Part shown: positions 35,759 through 44,989 of the stretch, piece after piece
Layout: every line of letters starts with the position of its first letter
Numbering within the stretch: position 1 is the first letter of the stretch
From: Providencia sp. PROV188
Lineage (GTDB): Bacteria; Pseudomonadota; Gammaproteobacteria; Enterobacterales; Enterobacteriaceae
Assembly (NCBI RefSeq): GCF_027595165.1
Contig: NZ_CP097291.1
Coordinates: 3,782,001-3,846,000 of the forward strand
DNA length: 64,000 bases
Reading direction: 5' to 3'
Notes under the pieces: generated by a model
Seen by the model: the letters and a program-made list of their open reading frames with translations, nothing else
Databases searched by the model: none
Told to the model about the DNA's origin: nothing
Made by a program: the position numbers and the translations under genes

Positions 35759-36925
35759 ATGAAAATAGCAATCGCAGGTACCGGCTACGTCGGTCTGTCT
35801 AACGCCATGTTACTGTCCCAACACCACGAAGTGGTCGCGGTCGATATCATTCCTGAAAAAGTGGCGATGCTTAATAATAAGCAATCCCCGATTATCGATA
35901 CCGAAATCGAGCAGTTTCTAACGGAAAAACAACTCAATTTCCGTGCAACCGAAGATAAAGTCGAAGCCTATACGGGCGCGCAATACGTGATTGTGGCGAC
36001 CCCGACAGACTACGACCCAAAAACCAACTACTTCAACACTAATTCTGTGGAATCCGTTATTCACGATGTGAACAAACTGAACCCGGAAGCGACCATTATC
36101 GTCAAGTCCACCATTCCTGTGGGCTTTACGGAGCGTCTGCGTGAAGAGTTTGGTTACACCAACGTGATTTTCTCCCCAGAATTCTTACGTGAAGGTCGCG
36201 CGCTGTGGGATAACCTGTACCCGTCCCGTATTGTGGTGGGTGAGCGCTCTGAACGCGCACAAATTTTCGCTGACTTGTTGTTAGAAGGCGCGATTAAGAA
36301 AGATGTGCCAGTGCTGTTTACTGACGGTACTGAAGCGGAAGCGGTTAAATTATTCGCCAACACCTTCTTAGCGATGCGTGTCGCATACTTCAATGAATTA
36401 GACACTTACGCAGAAAGCCGTGGCTTGAATGCGCGTCAAATCATCGAAGGGGTTTCTTTAGACCCACGAATCGGCAGCCACTACAATAACCCATCATTCG
36501 GTTATGGCGGCTACTGCTTACCGAAAGACACCAAGCAGTTGCTGGCGAACTACGACGATGTGCCAAATAACCTGATTAACGCGATTGTGGAATCTAACCG
36601 CACGCGTAAAGACTTTATCTCTGATGCGATTATCGCTAAAGCACCACGTAAAGTCGGTGTGTATCGCTTAGTGATGAAAGCGGGCTCCGATAACTTCCGT
36701 GCCTCAGCCGTTCAAGGCGTAATGAAGCGTATCAAAGCCAAAGGGATTGAAGTGGTGGTTTACGAACCCGTACTGAAAGAAGATGAATTCTTCCGCTCAA
36801 AAGTTATCCGTGATTTAGAAACATTCAAAGCAGAAAGCGACATTATTCTGGCAAACCGAATGGTGCTTGAGCTGGATGATGTAGCGGATAAAGTTTATAC
36901 CCGTGACCTGTTTGGTAATGATTGA
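35759..36925 (+). CDS. ugd: UDP-glucose 6-dehydrogenase
   Basis: 388 residues, the full enterobacterial length. '[14 protein letters not shown]' is the NAD-binding loop, 'FSPEFLREG' is conserved, and '[16 protein letters not shown]' has the catalytic cysteine. It oxidises UDP-glucose to UDP-glucuronate, a precursor for O-antigen uronic acids. Base composition rises sharply here towards the housekeeping level. A decayed copy of its 5' end sits at 28692, marking the border of the first O-antigen block. Confidence 0.97.
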   Translation: MKIAIAGTGYVGLSNAMLLSQHHEVVAVDIIPEKVAMLNNKQSPIIDTEIEQFLTEKQLNFRATEDKVEAYTGAQYVIVATPTDYDPKTNYFNTNSVESVIHDVNKLNPEATIIVKSTIPVGFTERLREEFGYTNVIFSPEFLREGRALWDNLYPSRIVVGERSERAQIFADLLLEGAIKKDVPVLFTDGTEAEAVKLFANTFLAMRVAYFNELDTYAESRGLNARQIIEGVSLDPRIGSHYNNPSFGYGGYCLPKDTKQLLANYDDVPNNLINAIVESNRTRKDFISDAIIAKAPRKVGVYRLVMKAGSDNFRASAVQGVMKRIKAKGIEVVVYEPVLKEDEFFRSKVIRDLETFKAESDIILANRMVLELDDVADKVYTRDLFGND

Positions 36926-37673
36926 TATGCCTGACCCTATAAAAAAAGAATTAGTTTCGGTAATTATGCCCTGCTATAACTCTGCAGAGTATATTTATGA
37001 GTCTATTAATTCAGTTCTAAGCCAAACTTATCAGAATTTAGAATTAATTATTATTGATGATGCCTCAACTGATGAATCAGTTAATATAATTAAGTCGGTA
37101 ATTGACTCACGAATAAAACTCATTCAATTGTCATCAAACAGCGGTGCGGGAGTTTCTCGTAATAGAGGGATTGAAGAAGCGACGGGACGTTTCATTGCTT
37201 TTCTTGATAGTGATGATCTTTGGCTACCAAACAAGTTAGAGGTCCAAATTAAAGATATGCAAGAAAACAATCATGTCTTGTCATATACCCACTATCAAAA
37301 ATTTTCTAAGGAAGGAAAAGGAAAAGTTGTCACATCGCCAGCTACCGTAACATACAATGAATTACTCTACTGTAATGTTATTGGCTGCTTAACTGCTGTA
37401 TATGATGCGCAGACATTAGGCAAACAATTTATGCCTCTCATTCGAAAACGACAAGATATGGGGCTATGGTTAAAAATTCTATTGATATGCAATAAAGCTC
37501 ATTGTTGCCCTCAAGTCCTTGCAGAATATAGAACTGACTCAGGCATGACCCAAAACAAGGTTAATGCAGCAAAGCATCAATGGAAATTCTATCGTGAAGA
37601 ACTAAATTTCAACTCTTTCAAATCACTCCAATATTTTATTGGTTATGCCATTAAAGGCGTCATCAGAAAGTAA
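36918..37673 (+). CDS. Family 2 glycosyltransferase
   Basis: About 251 residues. '[20 protein letters not shown]', '[12 protein letters not shown]' and '[19 protein letters not shown]' are classic GT2 motifs, and '[13 protein letters not shown]' provides the QD acceptor region. An inverting transferase for one O-unit sugar is expected. ATG 36918 overlaps ugd by 8 bases; ATG 36927, just after the ugd stop, is equally possible, and neither has a strong ribosome site. AT content rises again relative to ugd. Confidence 0.82.
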   Translation: MIDMPDPIKKELVSVIMPCYNSAEYIYESINSVLSQTYQNLELIIIDDASTDESVNIIKSVIDSRIKLIQLSSNSGAGVSRNRGIEEATGRFIAFLDSDDLWLPNKLEVQIKDMQENNHVLSYTHYQKFSKEGKGKVVTSPATVTYNELLYCNVIGCLTAVYDAQTLGKQFMPLIRKRQDMGLWLKILLICNKAHCCPQVLAEYRTDSGMTQNKVNAAKHQWKFYREELNFNSFKSLQYFIGYAIKGVIRK

Positions 37674-37688
37674 AAATTAGGACTAATC

Positions 37689-38636
37689 ATGCTAACTATC
37701 ATCGGTGGTTCCGGCTTTATCGGAACACGTCTGTCAAACCAATTAAAATCTAAAAATATCGATTTCAAAATCGTTGATATTGAAAAAAGTGAAGCCCATC
37801 CTGAAAAATGGGAATTTGGTGATGTCACCAAACCTGAAACGCTTATCGAGCCACTGAAAGGTAGTGACGTTATTATTAACCTATCGGCAAAACACAAAGA
37901 TAACGTTCACCCTATTAGCCTTTACTATGAAGTGAACGTTGATGGTGCCAAAAACGTCTGTGATGTCGCTGAACAATTGGGTATCAAACATATTGTTTTC
38001 ACCTCATCGGTTGCTGTTTATGGCTTTGTTGAAAAAGAAACCGGGGAAGATGGCGAATATCATCCATTTAACCACTATGGTAAATCTAAGTTAGAAGCTG
38101 AATACGTTTACGATGCATGGCAGGCAAAATCGGCGGATAACATCTTAGTCACTATTCGCCCAACCGTTGTCTTTGGTGAAAATAACCGTGGTAACGTTTA
38201 TAACTTATTCCGCCAAATTGCGTCTGGTCGATTCTTAATGATCGGTTCTGGTAATAACCAAAAATCAATGGCCTATGTAGAAAATATTGCGGCGTTTATT
38301 ACGTTCGCAACCACCTTCACTGAAGGAAAGCATGTATTCAATTACATTGATAAGCCTGATTTTACAATGAACGAATTAACAACAGTCATTTGTGGCGCTC
38401 TTAATAAGCCTAAATCTAACATCCGCATTCCATACCCTGTTGGAATTTTAGGTGGCTACTGTTTTGATGTGCTTTCTAAACTAACGGGGAAAGAATTCCC
38501 AGTTAGTAGCATTCGCGTGAAAAAATTCTGTGCTCGCACACAATTTAAATCCAATTACATTGGAAATACCTCTTTTGTTCCACCTGTTACTTTGGAACAA
38601 GGTATCGCCAATACTGTGCAATATGAGTTTAAATAA
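37689..38636 (+). CDS. gnu: GlcNAc-PP-undecaprenol 4-epimerase
   Basis: 315 residues, an extended SDR with 'IGGSGFIGTRLSNQL', 'TSSVAVYGFVEKET' and 'FNHYGKSKLEAE' (YxxxK). It resembles E. coli O157 Gnu (Z3206) along its length ('RPTVVFGENNRGNVYNL', 'PYPVGILGGYCFDVLSKLTG', 'SSIRVKKFCARTQF'). Gnu converts undecaprenyl-PP-GlcNAc to undecaprenyl-PP-GalNAc after WecA initiation. This suggests the O-unit starts with GalNAc. A clear AGGA ribosome site precedes the ATG. Confidence 0.85.
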   Translation: MLTIIGGSGFIGTRLSNQLKSKNIDFKIVDIEKSEAHPEKWEFGDVTKPETLIEPLKGSDVIINLSAKHKDNVHPISLYYEVNVDGAKNVCDVAEQLGIKHIVFTSSVAVYGFVEKETGEDGEYHPFNHYGKSKLEAEYVYDAWQAKSADNILVTIRPTVVFGENNRGNVYNLFRQIASGRFLMIGSGNNQKSMAYVENIAAFITFATTFTEGKHVFNYIDKPDFTMNELTTVICGALNKPKSNIRIPYPVGILGGYCFDVLSKLTGKEFPVSSIRVKKFCARTQFKSNYIGNTSFVPPVTLEQGIANTVQYEFK

Positions 38637-38686
38637 AACCCATTTTTCATAATTTCAATTTTGGAATATATAGACAGGGTACGACC

Positions 38687-39712
38687 ATGAGCAGTTCTTG
38701 CGTATTAGTCACCGGCGGTCTTGGCTATATCGGCAGCCATACCTGTGTACAAATGATCCAACAAGGTATTCAGCCGATTATTTTAGATAATCTTCATAAT
38801 GCTAACCTTGAGGTGCTTAATCGCATTGAAACCATCACGGGAACTAAACCGATGTTTTATCAGGGTGATGTGCGTGACAAAAGCATTTTGGACACCATTT
38901 TTGCTCAGCATTCAATTAGCTCAGTAATCCACTTTGCTGGTTTAAAAGCAGTCGGTGAATCTGTTAAAAAGCCTATTGAATACTATGATGTGAATGTGAA
39001 TGGTACTTTAGTTTTAGTGCAAAGCATGCGTCAGGCGGGTGTTAAAAGCTTAATTTTTAGCTCCTCTGCGACTGTGTATGGTGAACCTGAACATACCCCG
39101 TTAACTGAAGAATCCTCTGTCGGAAATACCAATAGCCCATATGGTACGAGTAAATATATGGTTGAGCGTATTTTAACTGACCTCAGTATCTCAGATAACG
39201 AATGGTCAATTTCCTTACTACGTTACTTCAACCCGGTTGGTGCACATAATTCGGGCTTGATCGGTGAAGACCCTAATGGGATCCCAAATAACCTGACCCC
39301 ATTTATTGCGCAAGTAGCTGTCGGTCGCCGTAAAGAACTTGCTGTATTCGGCGGGGATTATGCCACCAAAGACGGCACTGGCGTCCGCGATTATATCCAT
39401 GTGATGGATTTAGCTGATGGACATATTGCTGCGTTAAACTATATGAATAAAGATTCAGGGCTTTATATCTATAATCTGGGTACCGGTACAGGAACCAGCG
39501 TGCTGGAAGTGATCGCTGCTTTTGAAAAAGCTGTCGGTAAACCAATCCCTTATAAAATTGCCGAACGTCGTGCAGGAGATATTGCTGAATATTGGTCAAC
39601 TCCAGCAAAAGCAGAGCGCGAGCTTGGTTGGAAAGCCAAATATACCATTCAGGATATGGCTGATGATGTATGGCGCTGGCAATCTATGAACCCCAACGGT
39701 TATCAAAGCTAA
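38687..39712 (+). CDS. galE: UDP-glucose 4-epimerase
   Basis: 341 residues with 'VTGGLGYIGSHTCVQMI', 'FSSSATVYGEPEHTPLTE', the catalytic 'YGTSKYMVE' and 'GTGTGTSVLEVI'. It interconverts UDP-glucose and UDP-galactose (often also the N-acetyl forms), supplying galactose for LPS. It is the last gene of the sugar block and is followed by a strong terminator, so wza probably has its own promoter. Confidence 0.95.
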   Translation: MSSSCVLVTGGLGYIGSHTCVQMIQQGIQPIILDNLHNANLEVLNRIETITGTKPMFYQGDVRDKSILDTIFAQHSISSVIHFAGLKAVGESVKKPIEYYDVNVNGTLVLVQSMRQAGVKSLIFSSSATVYGEPEHTPLTEESSVGNTNSPYGTSKYMVERILTDLSISDNEWSISLLRYFNPVGAHNSGLIGEDPNGIPNNLTPFIAQVAVGRRKELAVFGGDYATKDGTGVRDYIHVMDLADGHIAALNYMNKDSGLYIYNLGTGTGTSVLEVIAAFEKAVGKPIPYKIAERRAGDIAEYWSTPAKAERELGWKAKYTIQDMADDVWRWQSMNPNGYQS

Positions 39713-39736
39713 ATCATCCTTGATATAGCATCAATT

Positions 39737-39767
39737 AGGCGAGCCTCTAGCTCGCCTTTTTATTTTT
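39737..39767 (+). terminator. Terminator of the O-antigen operon after galE
   Basis: AGGCGAGC / GCTCGCCT, an 8-bp GC-rich stem with a 5-nt loop, followed by TTTTATTTTTT. Confidence 0.9.
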
Positions 39768-40035
39768 TACGCCCTCAAACTCTATCTTCACCACACAGTT
39801 AACCTACTCACTCCCTAGTTCGCTTCTAGTCTATTCCTCAAACCACCCTTCACTCACAAAACATTTCCTGCATCAATATCATTTTTTGTTTTATTATATT
39901 TTTATATAACATCGATTTTTGGATGAATTATTTGGTTTTTTGTTTAAAACTGAACTATTATCCCGAGCTGACTTTGTGTCGTGTAACTTCGATTGCTAAA
40001 AATTACCATTATCCATCCTGATTAGGGCTATTATC
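39768..40035 (+). other. wza upstream region
   Basis: About 270 bp (323 bp from the galE stop) of AT-rich non-coding sequence between the galE terminator and wza. It presumably contains the promoter for wza-wzb-wzc; no operator or JUMPstart is evident in it. Confidence 0.4.
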
Positions 40036-41184
40036 ATGTTCAGTAAATTTCTCATGGCTATCACAATGAGCATCCTAATTTCTGGGTGTCATCTCGTCCC
40101 GGGAACCTATATTTCCACATCAGGAAAAAGGACTATTGATACTGGTAAGCAAGATATCAACCAACTTGTGGATATTTACCCTATCTCCCCTAAGCTGCTA
40201 AGCGAAATGCAAATTGCCCCTGTGATTGCCAAATCTAATCCTCAGCTTGAAGAGCAGCTAGCCAGTTATGACTATCGTGTTGGCGTGGGGGATGTGCTGG
40301 CAATTACCGTATGGAATCACCCTGAGCTCACTATCCCCGCTGGCTCCTATCGCAGCGCTGCGGATTCAGGGAATTGGGTTCACGCAGATGGCACCATTTA
40401 TTATCCCTATATTGGAAAAGTCTCCGTTCTTGGTAAAACAATCAGTGAAATCAGGAAATTAGTCAGCACCCGACTTGCTGCTTACCTTGAAGCGCCACAA
40501 ATCGATGTCAGCATTGCCGCCTTTCGTTCGCAAAAAATTTATGTGTCTGGCGAAGTGACTAAGCCGGGTTCCTTGCCCATCACCAATGTCCCTCTTACTA
40601 TTTTGGAAGCCTTTAATACCGCAGGTGGGTTAACCGAAAAAGCGGACTGGGACAATGTGATCCTCACCCGTGAAGGCAAAGAGATAAAAATCTCGCTGCA
40701 ATCGTTAATTCAATACGGCGATTTAACCCAAAACTACTTAATGCTATCCGGCGATGTTCTCTATGTTCCCCGTAATGATGCGCAAAAGGTCTTTGTGATG
40801 GGAGAAGTGGGGAAACCATCAACATTGACTATCGACCGGGCAGGAATGAGCATCACTGAAGCGCTAAGTAAAGCCAATGGACTCAGCCAAACTACCGCAA
40901 GTGCAACAGGGATTTTTGTCATTCGGTCAACGCATAAACCCGCACCAATAACAGATTCTGAAGACGAGAACCCCTTTTCTAAAATGGCAGAAATTTATCA
41001 ACTCGACCTCTCCGATGCGACATCACTCGTGATGGGAACTGAATTTAAATTACAACCTTATGACCTTGTTTATGTGACAGCGGCACCTGTTGTTCGGTGG
41101 AACCGTTTAATCACCCAATTACTGCCAACCATCGCCTCATACAACCAGCTTGCCGAAGGAACTAAGCGTATTTATGCATGGTAA
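40036..41184 (+). CDS. wza: Outer-membrane polysaccharide export lipoprotein Wza
   Basis: 382 residues, about the size of E. coli Wza. A lipoprotein signal ends in LISGC (Cys18). The export domain 'YRVGVGDVLAITVWNHPEL' and SLBB-type repeats ('KIYVSGEVTKPGSLPIT', 'KVFVMGEVGKPSTLTID') follow, with a C-terminal helix containing 'VRWNRLITQLLPT'. Wza octamers form the outer-membrane channel for capsule or high-molecular-weight polysaccharide. It starts the wza-wzb-wzc set. Confidence 0.93.
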   Translation: MFSKFLMAITMSILISGCHLVPGTYISTSGKRTIDTGKQDINQLVDIYPISPKLLSEMQIAPVIAKSNPQLEEQLASYDYRVGVGDVLAITVWNHPELTIPAGSYRSAADSGNWVHADGTIYYPYIGKVSVLGKTISEIRKLVSTRLAAYLEAPQIDVSIAAFRSQKIYVSGEVTKPGSLPITNVPLTILEAFNTAGGLTEKADWDNVILTREGKEIKISLQSLIQYGDLTQNYLMLSGDVLYVPRNDAQKVFVMGEVGKPSTLTIDRAGMSITEALSKANGLSQTTASATGIFVIRSTHKPAPITDSEDENPFSKMAEIYQLDLSDATSLVMGTEFKLQPYDLVYVTAAPVVRWNRLITQLLPTIASYNQLAEGTKRIYAW

Positions 41185-41206
41185 TCTTATTTTTAATCAA
41201 ATACTT

Positions 41207-41635
41207 ATGTTCAATAACATTATTATCGTGTGCATGGGGAACATTTGCCGGTCACCCACTGCGGAGCGTTTAATGCAGGGGCTTTTCCCCCAAAAAAAGA
41301 TCCACTCCGCAGGGCTGATTGCGCGGGAAAATCAACCTGCTGATGCTCAAGCTCGCCATATAGCAAAAAACCATCACCTCTCTTTGGAGGAGAATCGTTC
41401 TCGTCGTTTGACCGGGCATTTATGCCAGATGGCAGATTTGATCCTCGTAATGGAAAACACTCATACCCAAAAACTTTATCGGCAATTTCCGCAAACCCGA
41501 GGCAAAGTCATGCTATTTGGTGAATGGCTGAATAAAACCGAAATCCCAGATCCTTATAAACATAGCCAGGAGATGTTTGAGCATGTTTATCAGCTTATGG
41601 AAAAAGCAGCCGAGTCGTGGCAAGGAAAGATTTAG
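41207..41635 (+). CDS. wzb: Low-molecular-weight protein tyrosine phosphatase Wzb
   Basis: 142 residues. The phosphatase loop CMGNICRS (Cys9 nucleophile, Arg15) is at the N-terminus and the general acid in EIPDPYKHS near the C-terminus. It dephosphorylates Wzc, which is needed for cyclic export. ATG 41207 matches the E. coli Wzb start (MFNN); the longer frames overlap the end of wza. It lies 22 bp after wza. Confidence 0.93.
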   Translation: MFNNIIIVCMGNICRSPTAERLMQGLFPQKKIHSAGLIARENQPADAQARHIAKNHHLSLEENRSRRLTGHLCQMADLILVMENTHTQKLYRQFPQTRGKVMLFGEWLNKTEIPDPYKHSQEMFEHVYQLMEKAAESWQGKI

Positions 41636-41667
41636 ACTCTATTTAAACTTATTTAAAAACTAACTCT

Positions 41668-43749
41668 ATGAACAATACAGAAAAAAAGCATGTGCCGAAC
41701 ACCGATGAAATCGACTTACTCGCCATACTAAAAACACTGAAATCTAACACGCTAACGATAGCGACGTTTACTATTGCCGCCATTTTAAGTGCCGGAGTGT
41801 ATTGCTGGCTCGCTTCTCCTATTTACCAAGCGAATGCTACATTACAGTACGATAAAGTAAACCAAGCCTCACTATTAGAAAAAATGAACGATGGAATGCT
41901 TTTTGGCGGCAATAACGGGCAAATCGATTCAGAAATTGAAGTCATTAAATCCAGAATGGTGTTAGGCAAAACGGTGTCAGATTTGAATCTAGATATTCAG
42001 ATTTTGCCTTCAAAGATATTCTCCAAATTTCTGAGTGATGCGGCTATTGTTCATATTGCAGAGTATCAACTCCCCCCAGATTTAATCGGTCAACCCGCCA
42101 CTTTAACCTTTGTAGATGATCGCCAATATACGCTAGAACTTGCAGGCCAAACTTATCATGGGCAAATTGGCATCCCTTTAAAGCAAGGTGAAATTCACTT
42201 ATTGATTGATTCATGTACCGCTCAAGGTGGGGAAAAACTGACCTTAATAAAAAATGATCGTTATTCCGCTATCGAAAATTTACGACGCCGTCTCAGTATG
42301 AATGAAGCCAGTAAAGGCTCTGGTATCATTAACTTAACAATTAAAGGGACAAATCAACGAGAAAATATCAAGATTTTGGATAATGTCATTCAAAATTATA
42401 TTAACCAGAATAGAGAGCATAGAAAACAAGCCACAAACAATACGTTGATTTTTCTAGATAACTACATCCCAAAAGTAAAAGATAAGCTCGACCATTATGA
42501 AAATCAGTTAAATACGTTTCGTAAACAAAATGAGTCCATTGACCTAACGCTAGAGGCCAAATCCGCGCTTGAGAGTGCATTGCATGTAGAAGAAAGGTTA
42601 AATGAGCTTACTTTTAAAGAAGTGGAGCTTCAACAACGATATACCCGCAGCCACCCGGCTTATCAAGCCTTACTTGATACACGCCAAAAATTGCTACTCG
42701 AGAAAGAAAAAGCCAGCAAAAATATTCAACAGCTGCCAAATACCCAGCAGCAAATTATTCGTTTAACTCGTGATGTTGAATCCGAGCAAGCTATTTATAA
42801 TCAGTTGGTGACCAAGCAACGCGAACTCAGTGTGCTGAATTCAGGGATCACTGCCGATGTGCGAATTATTGACTCTGCGGAGTCTTACCCCATGGCCATC
42901 GCTCCCAAGAAAAGCTTAATCATGGTTTTGGCCTCCTTATTGGGCCTCGTGATGGGCTGCGCCTTTGTGATCGGAAAAGAGATTCTCAATAATAAAATTA
43001 AGAACACGGAAGAACTCGAGGCGCTAGGCCTTCGTGTTTATGCCACCGTTCCATTCTCGTTGGATGAAAAAAAATCACGGTATCGCGAAAGTAAAAAGCC
43101 CCTATCCATTGAAAATCCAGCAGATATGGCAATAGAATCCATTCGTTCATTAAGAACAAGTGTCTATTTCTCTGTGATGAATCAAGACAATAATATTGTG
43201 ATGGTGACAAGTGCATCCCCAAATGTAGGAAAAAGTTTTATTACTGCGAATATGGCTGTCGTCCTCGCCAATGCAGGTAAAAAAATTCTGCTTATTGATA
43301 CTGATTTACGCAAAGGACATATTCATAAAACATTTGGGTTAGAAAATAAATCTGGGCTTTCAGAATTCTTATCTCAACACGGCGGGAATTCCATCTCAAA
43401 ACATCAACAAGTTATTGAGAATTTGGATATTATCAGTCGAGGAAAAAGCACCACGCACTCTTCAGAACTGCTTATGAGCGAGCAATTTAAGCATTTATTG
43501 GACTCAGTTAAGCATCAATATGACATGGTTTTGTTGGATACTGCACCCATTCTTGCGATTACAGATCCCGCAATCATCGGAAAATATGCTGGTACATCAC
43601 TCTTAGTGGCCTATTATAGCGTGAATACCGTTAAAGAAATTGAACGCGCACTTAAACATTTCAAACAAAATAATATCGAAATTACTGGCACCATCCTTAA
43701 TGGCATTGATGAAAAATCTGACGATTATCATTATGTCTACCAGTATTAA
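41668..43749 (+). CDS. wzc: Polysaccharide co-polymerase / BY-kinase Wzc
   Basis: 693 residues. A Wzz-type N-terminal domain with transmembrane helix (about 30-52) is followed by a long periplasmic coiled-coil region, a second helix around 415-435, then the cytoplasmic tyrosine kinase with Walker A (SASPNVGKSF), Walker A' (ILLIDTDLRKG) and Walker B (VLLDTAP). The C-terminal tyrosine cluster is short (DDYHYVYQY). It controls chain length and export with Wza and Wzb. A weak hairpin follows. Confidence 0.93.
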   Translation: MNNTEKKHVPNTDEIDLLAILKTLKSNTLTIATFTIAAILSAGVYCWLASPIYQANATLQYDKVNQASLLEKMNDGMLFGGNNGQIDSEIEVIKSRMVLGKTVSDLNLDIQILPSKIFSKFLSDAAIVHIAEYQLPPDLIGQPATLTFVDDRQYTLELAGQTYHGQIGIPLKQGEIHLLIDSCTAQGGEKLTLIKNDRYSAIENLRRRLSMNEASKGSGIINLTIKGTNQRENIKILDNVIQNYINQNREHRKQATNNTLIFLDNYIPKVKDKLDHYENQLNTFRKQNESIDLTLEAKSALESALHVEERLNELTFKEVELQQRYTRSHPAYQALLDTRQKLLLEKEKASKNIQQLPNTQQQIIRLTRDVESEQAIYNQLVTKQRELSVLNSGITADVRIIDSAESYPMAIAPKKSLIMVLASLLGLVMGCAFVIGKEILNNKIKNTEELEALGLRVYATVPFSLDEKKSRYRESKKPLSIENPADMAIESIRSLRTSVYFSVMNQDNNIVMVTSASPNVGKSFITANMAVVLANAGKKILLIDTDLRKGHIHKTFGLENKSGLSEFLSQHGGNSISKHQQVIENLDIISRGKSTTHSSELLMSEQFKHLLDSVKHQYDMVLLDTAPILAITDPAIIGKYAGTSLLVAYYSVNTVKEIERALKHFKQNNIEITGTILNGIDEKSDDYHYVYQY

Positions 43750-43755
43750 TAGAAT

Positions 43756-43777
43756 GGCGAGCCACCTCTCGCCTTTC
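43756..43777 (+). terminator. Weak hairpin after wzc
   Basis: GGCGAG / CTCGCC, a 6-bp stem with a 6-nt loop, followed by TTTCGCT, just after the wzc stop. The T-run is poor. Confidence 0.45.
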
Positions 43778-43868
43778 GCTCTCATACCGACACAACTAAT
43801 GCATCTTTCCAAATTTGCGCGTAAACTCTGCATCATCTTTTTCATCCCGACCAATAGCCGTTAACGTT

Positions 43869-44372
43869 ATGCCACATATTGTTTTATTCGAACCTGAAAT
43901 CCCACCAAATACTGGGAATATCATCCGCTTATGCGCCAATACAGGCTTTAGTCTGCACCTGATCCATCCCCTCGGTTTTACTTGGGATGACAAACGCTTA
44001 CGCCGTGCAGGGCTAGATTACAGCGAATTTGCGGATATCAAACATCATCATGACTATTACGCATTCTTAGAAAGTGAAGGGTTAAATCCTGATAATAATC
44101 AGTCTCCAACGGGCGCCCGTGTGTTTGCGTTAACCACCAAAGGTAAGCCAAGCCACAGCAATGTAAGCTATCGGGAAGATGATTATTTGATGTTTGGACC
44201 AGAAACCCGCGGCTTACCGCCGTATGTTCTCGACAATATGCCGATCGAGCAGAAAATTCGTATTCCGATGCTGGCTGAAAGCCGCAGTATGAATCTTTCT
44301 AACTCGGTCGCCGTTGTGGTATTCGAAGCTTGGCGCCAGCTTGGGTATCCGGGTGCACTGCTGAAAGACTAA
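43869..44372 (+). CDS. trmL: tRNA (cytidine/uridine-2'-O-)-methyltransferase TrmL
   Basis: 167 residues, a SPOUT methyltransferase. '[19 protein letters not shown]' at the N-terminus, '[11 protein letters not shown]' (AdoMet knot) and '[22 protein letters not shown]' at the C-terminus are the family signatures. It methylates the wobble nucleotide of leucine tRNAs. The ATG at 43869 matches the conserved start (MPHIVLFEP). Formerly yibK, it is the known right-hand flank of Providencia O-antigen loci. Confidence 0.95.
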   Translation: MPHIVLFEPEIPPNTGNIIRLCANTGFSLHLIHPLGFTWDDKRLRRAGLDYSEFADIKHHHDYYAFLESEGLNPDNNQSPTGARVFALTTKGKPSHSNVSYREDDYLMFGPETRGLPPYVLDNMPIEQKIRIPMLAESRSMNLSNSVAVVVFEAWRQLGYPGALLKD

Positions 44373-44441
44373 TTTAGTTTGCTTATGCCGTTTGCTAGAT
44401 TTAGAACAAATCTTGAACATCATTTAAGTTGCTGCTAGACT

Positions 44442-44463
44442 TGTACAATAAATAGTACAAGAT
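44442..44463. promoter_or_regulatory. YefM operator palindrome
   Basis: CTTGTAC-N8-GTACAAG, a perfect 7-bp inverted repeat 13 bp upstream of yefM. It contains the TGTAC core of known YefM-YoeB operators and should mediate autoregulation. Confidence 0.7.
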
Positions 44464-44475
44464 AGGTATCATACA

Positions 44476-44730
44476 ATGAAAACCATTTCCTTTAGTGATG
44501 CTAGAAGCAATTTGAAAGCAGTGCTTGATAGAGTTGTTGATGATATGGATACGACGATTATAACCCGCCGTGATTCTGAAGCGGCTGTAGTTATGTCCTT
44601 GGAATACTACAATAGTTTAATGGAAACCATCTACCTATTGCGCTCTCCTGCAAATGCAGAGCATCTCAACAAATCCATCGAGCAATTTAAAGCGGGTAAG
44701 ATTTCAGAGAGAAAGCTAATCAATGAGTAG
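44476..44730 (+). CDS. yefM: YefM/Phd-family antitoxin
   Basis: 84 residues. It has the Phd/YefM DNA-binding N-terminus 'MKTISFSDARSNLKAVLDRV' with 'TIITRRDSEAAVVMSLEYYN' and a C-terminal toxin-neutralising tail. It binds the upstream palindrome and inhibits YoeB. It overlaps yoeB by eight bases. The pair is inserted between trmL and cysE, which are adjacent in E. coli, suggesting mobile acquisition. Confidence 0.92.
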   Translation: MKTISFSDARSNLKAVLDRVVDDMDTTIITRRDSEAAVVMSLEYYNSLMETIYLLRSPANAEHLNKSIEQFKAGKISERKLINE

Positions 44731-44983
44731 ACTTCTAACATGGACGGATCAAGCTTGGGAAGATTATCTATACTGGCAAAGCCAAGATAAAAAGACATTA
44801 AAGCGGATCAATAAACTCATTGAAGACACAAAAAGAACGCCATTCAGCGGTATAGGTAAACCAGAGCCACTAAAAGAAAACTTAGCTGGCTTCTGGTCTC
44901 GTAGAATAGATGAAACTAATAGGCTAGTTTATGCAATCGAAAATACCGCACTAATCATCATTGCCTGTCGCTATCATTACTAG
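44723..44983 (+). CDS. yoeB: YoeB-type mRNA interferase toxin
   Basis: 86 residues of the RelE superfamily, YoeB branch: 'LLTWTDQAWEDYLYWQSQDK', 'GKPEPLKENLAGFWSRRI' and the catalytic C-terminus 'CRYHY'. YoeB cleaves mRNA in the ribosome A site. All expected conserved residues seem present and the frame is intact, unlike the toxin at 16.4 kb. It ends 6 bp before the convergent cysE stop. Confidence 0.92.
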   Translation: MSRLLTWTDQAWEDYLYWQSQDKKTLKRINKLIEDTKRTPFSGIGKPEPLKENLAGFWSRRIDETNRLVYAIENTALIIIACRYHY

Positions 44984-44989
44984 CTTTAT

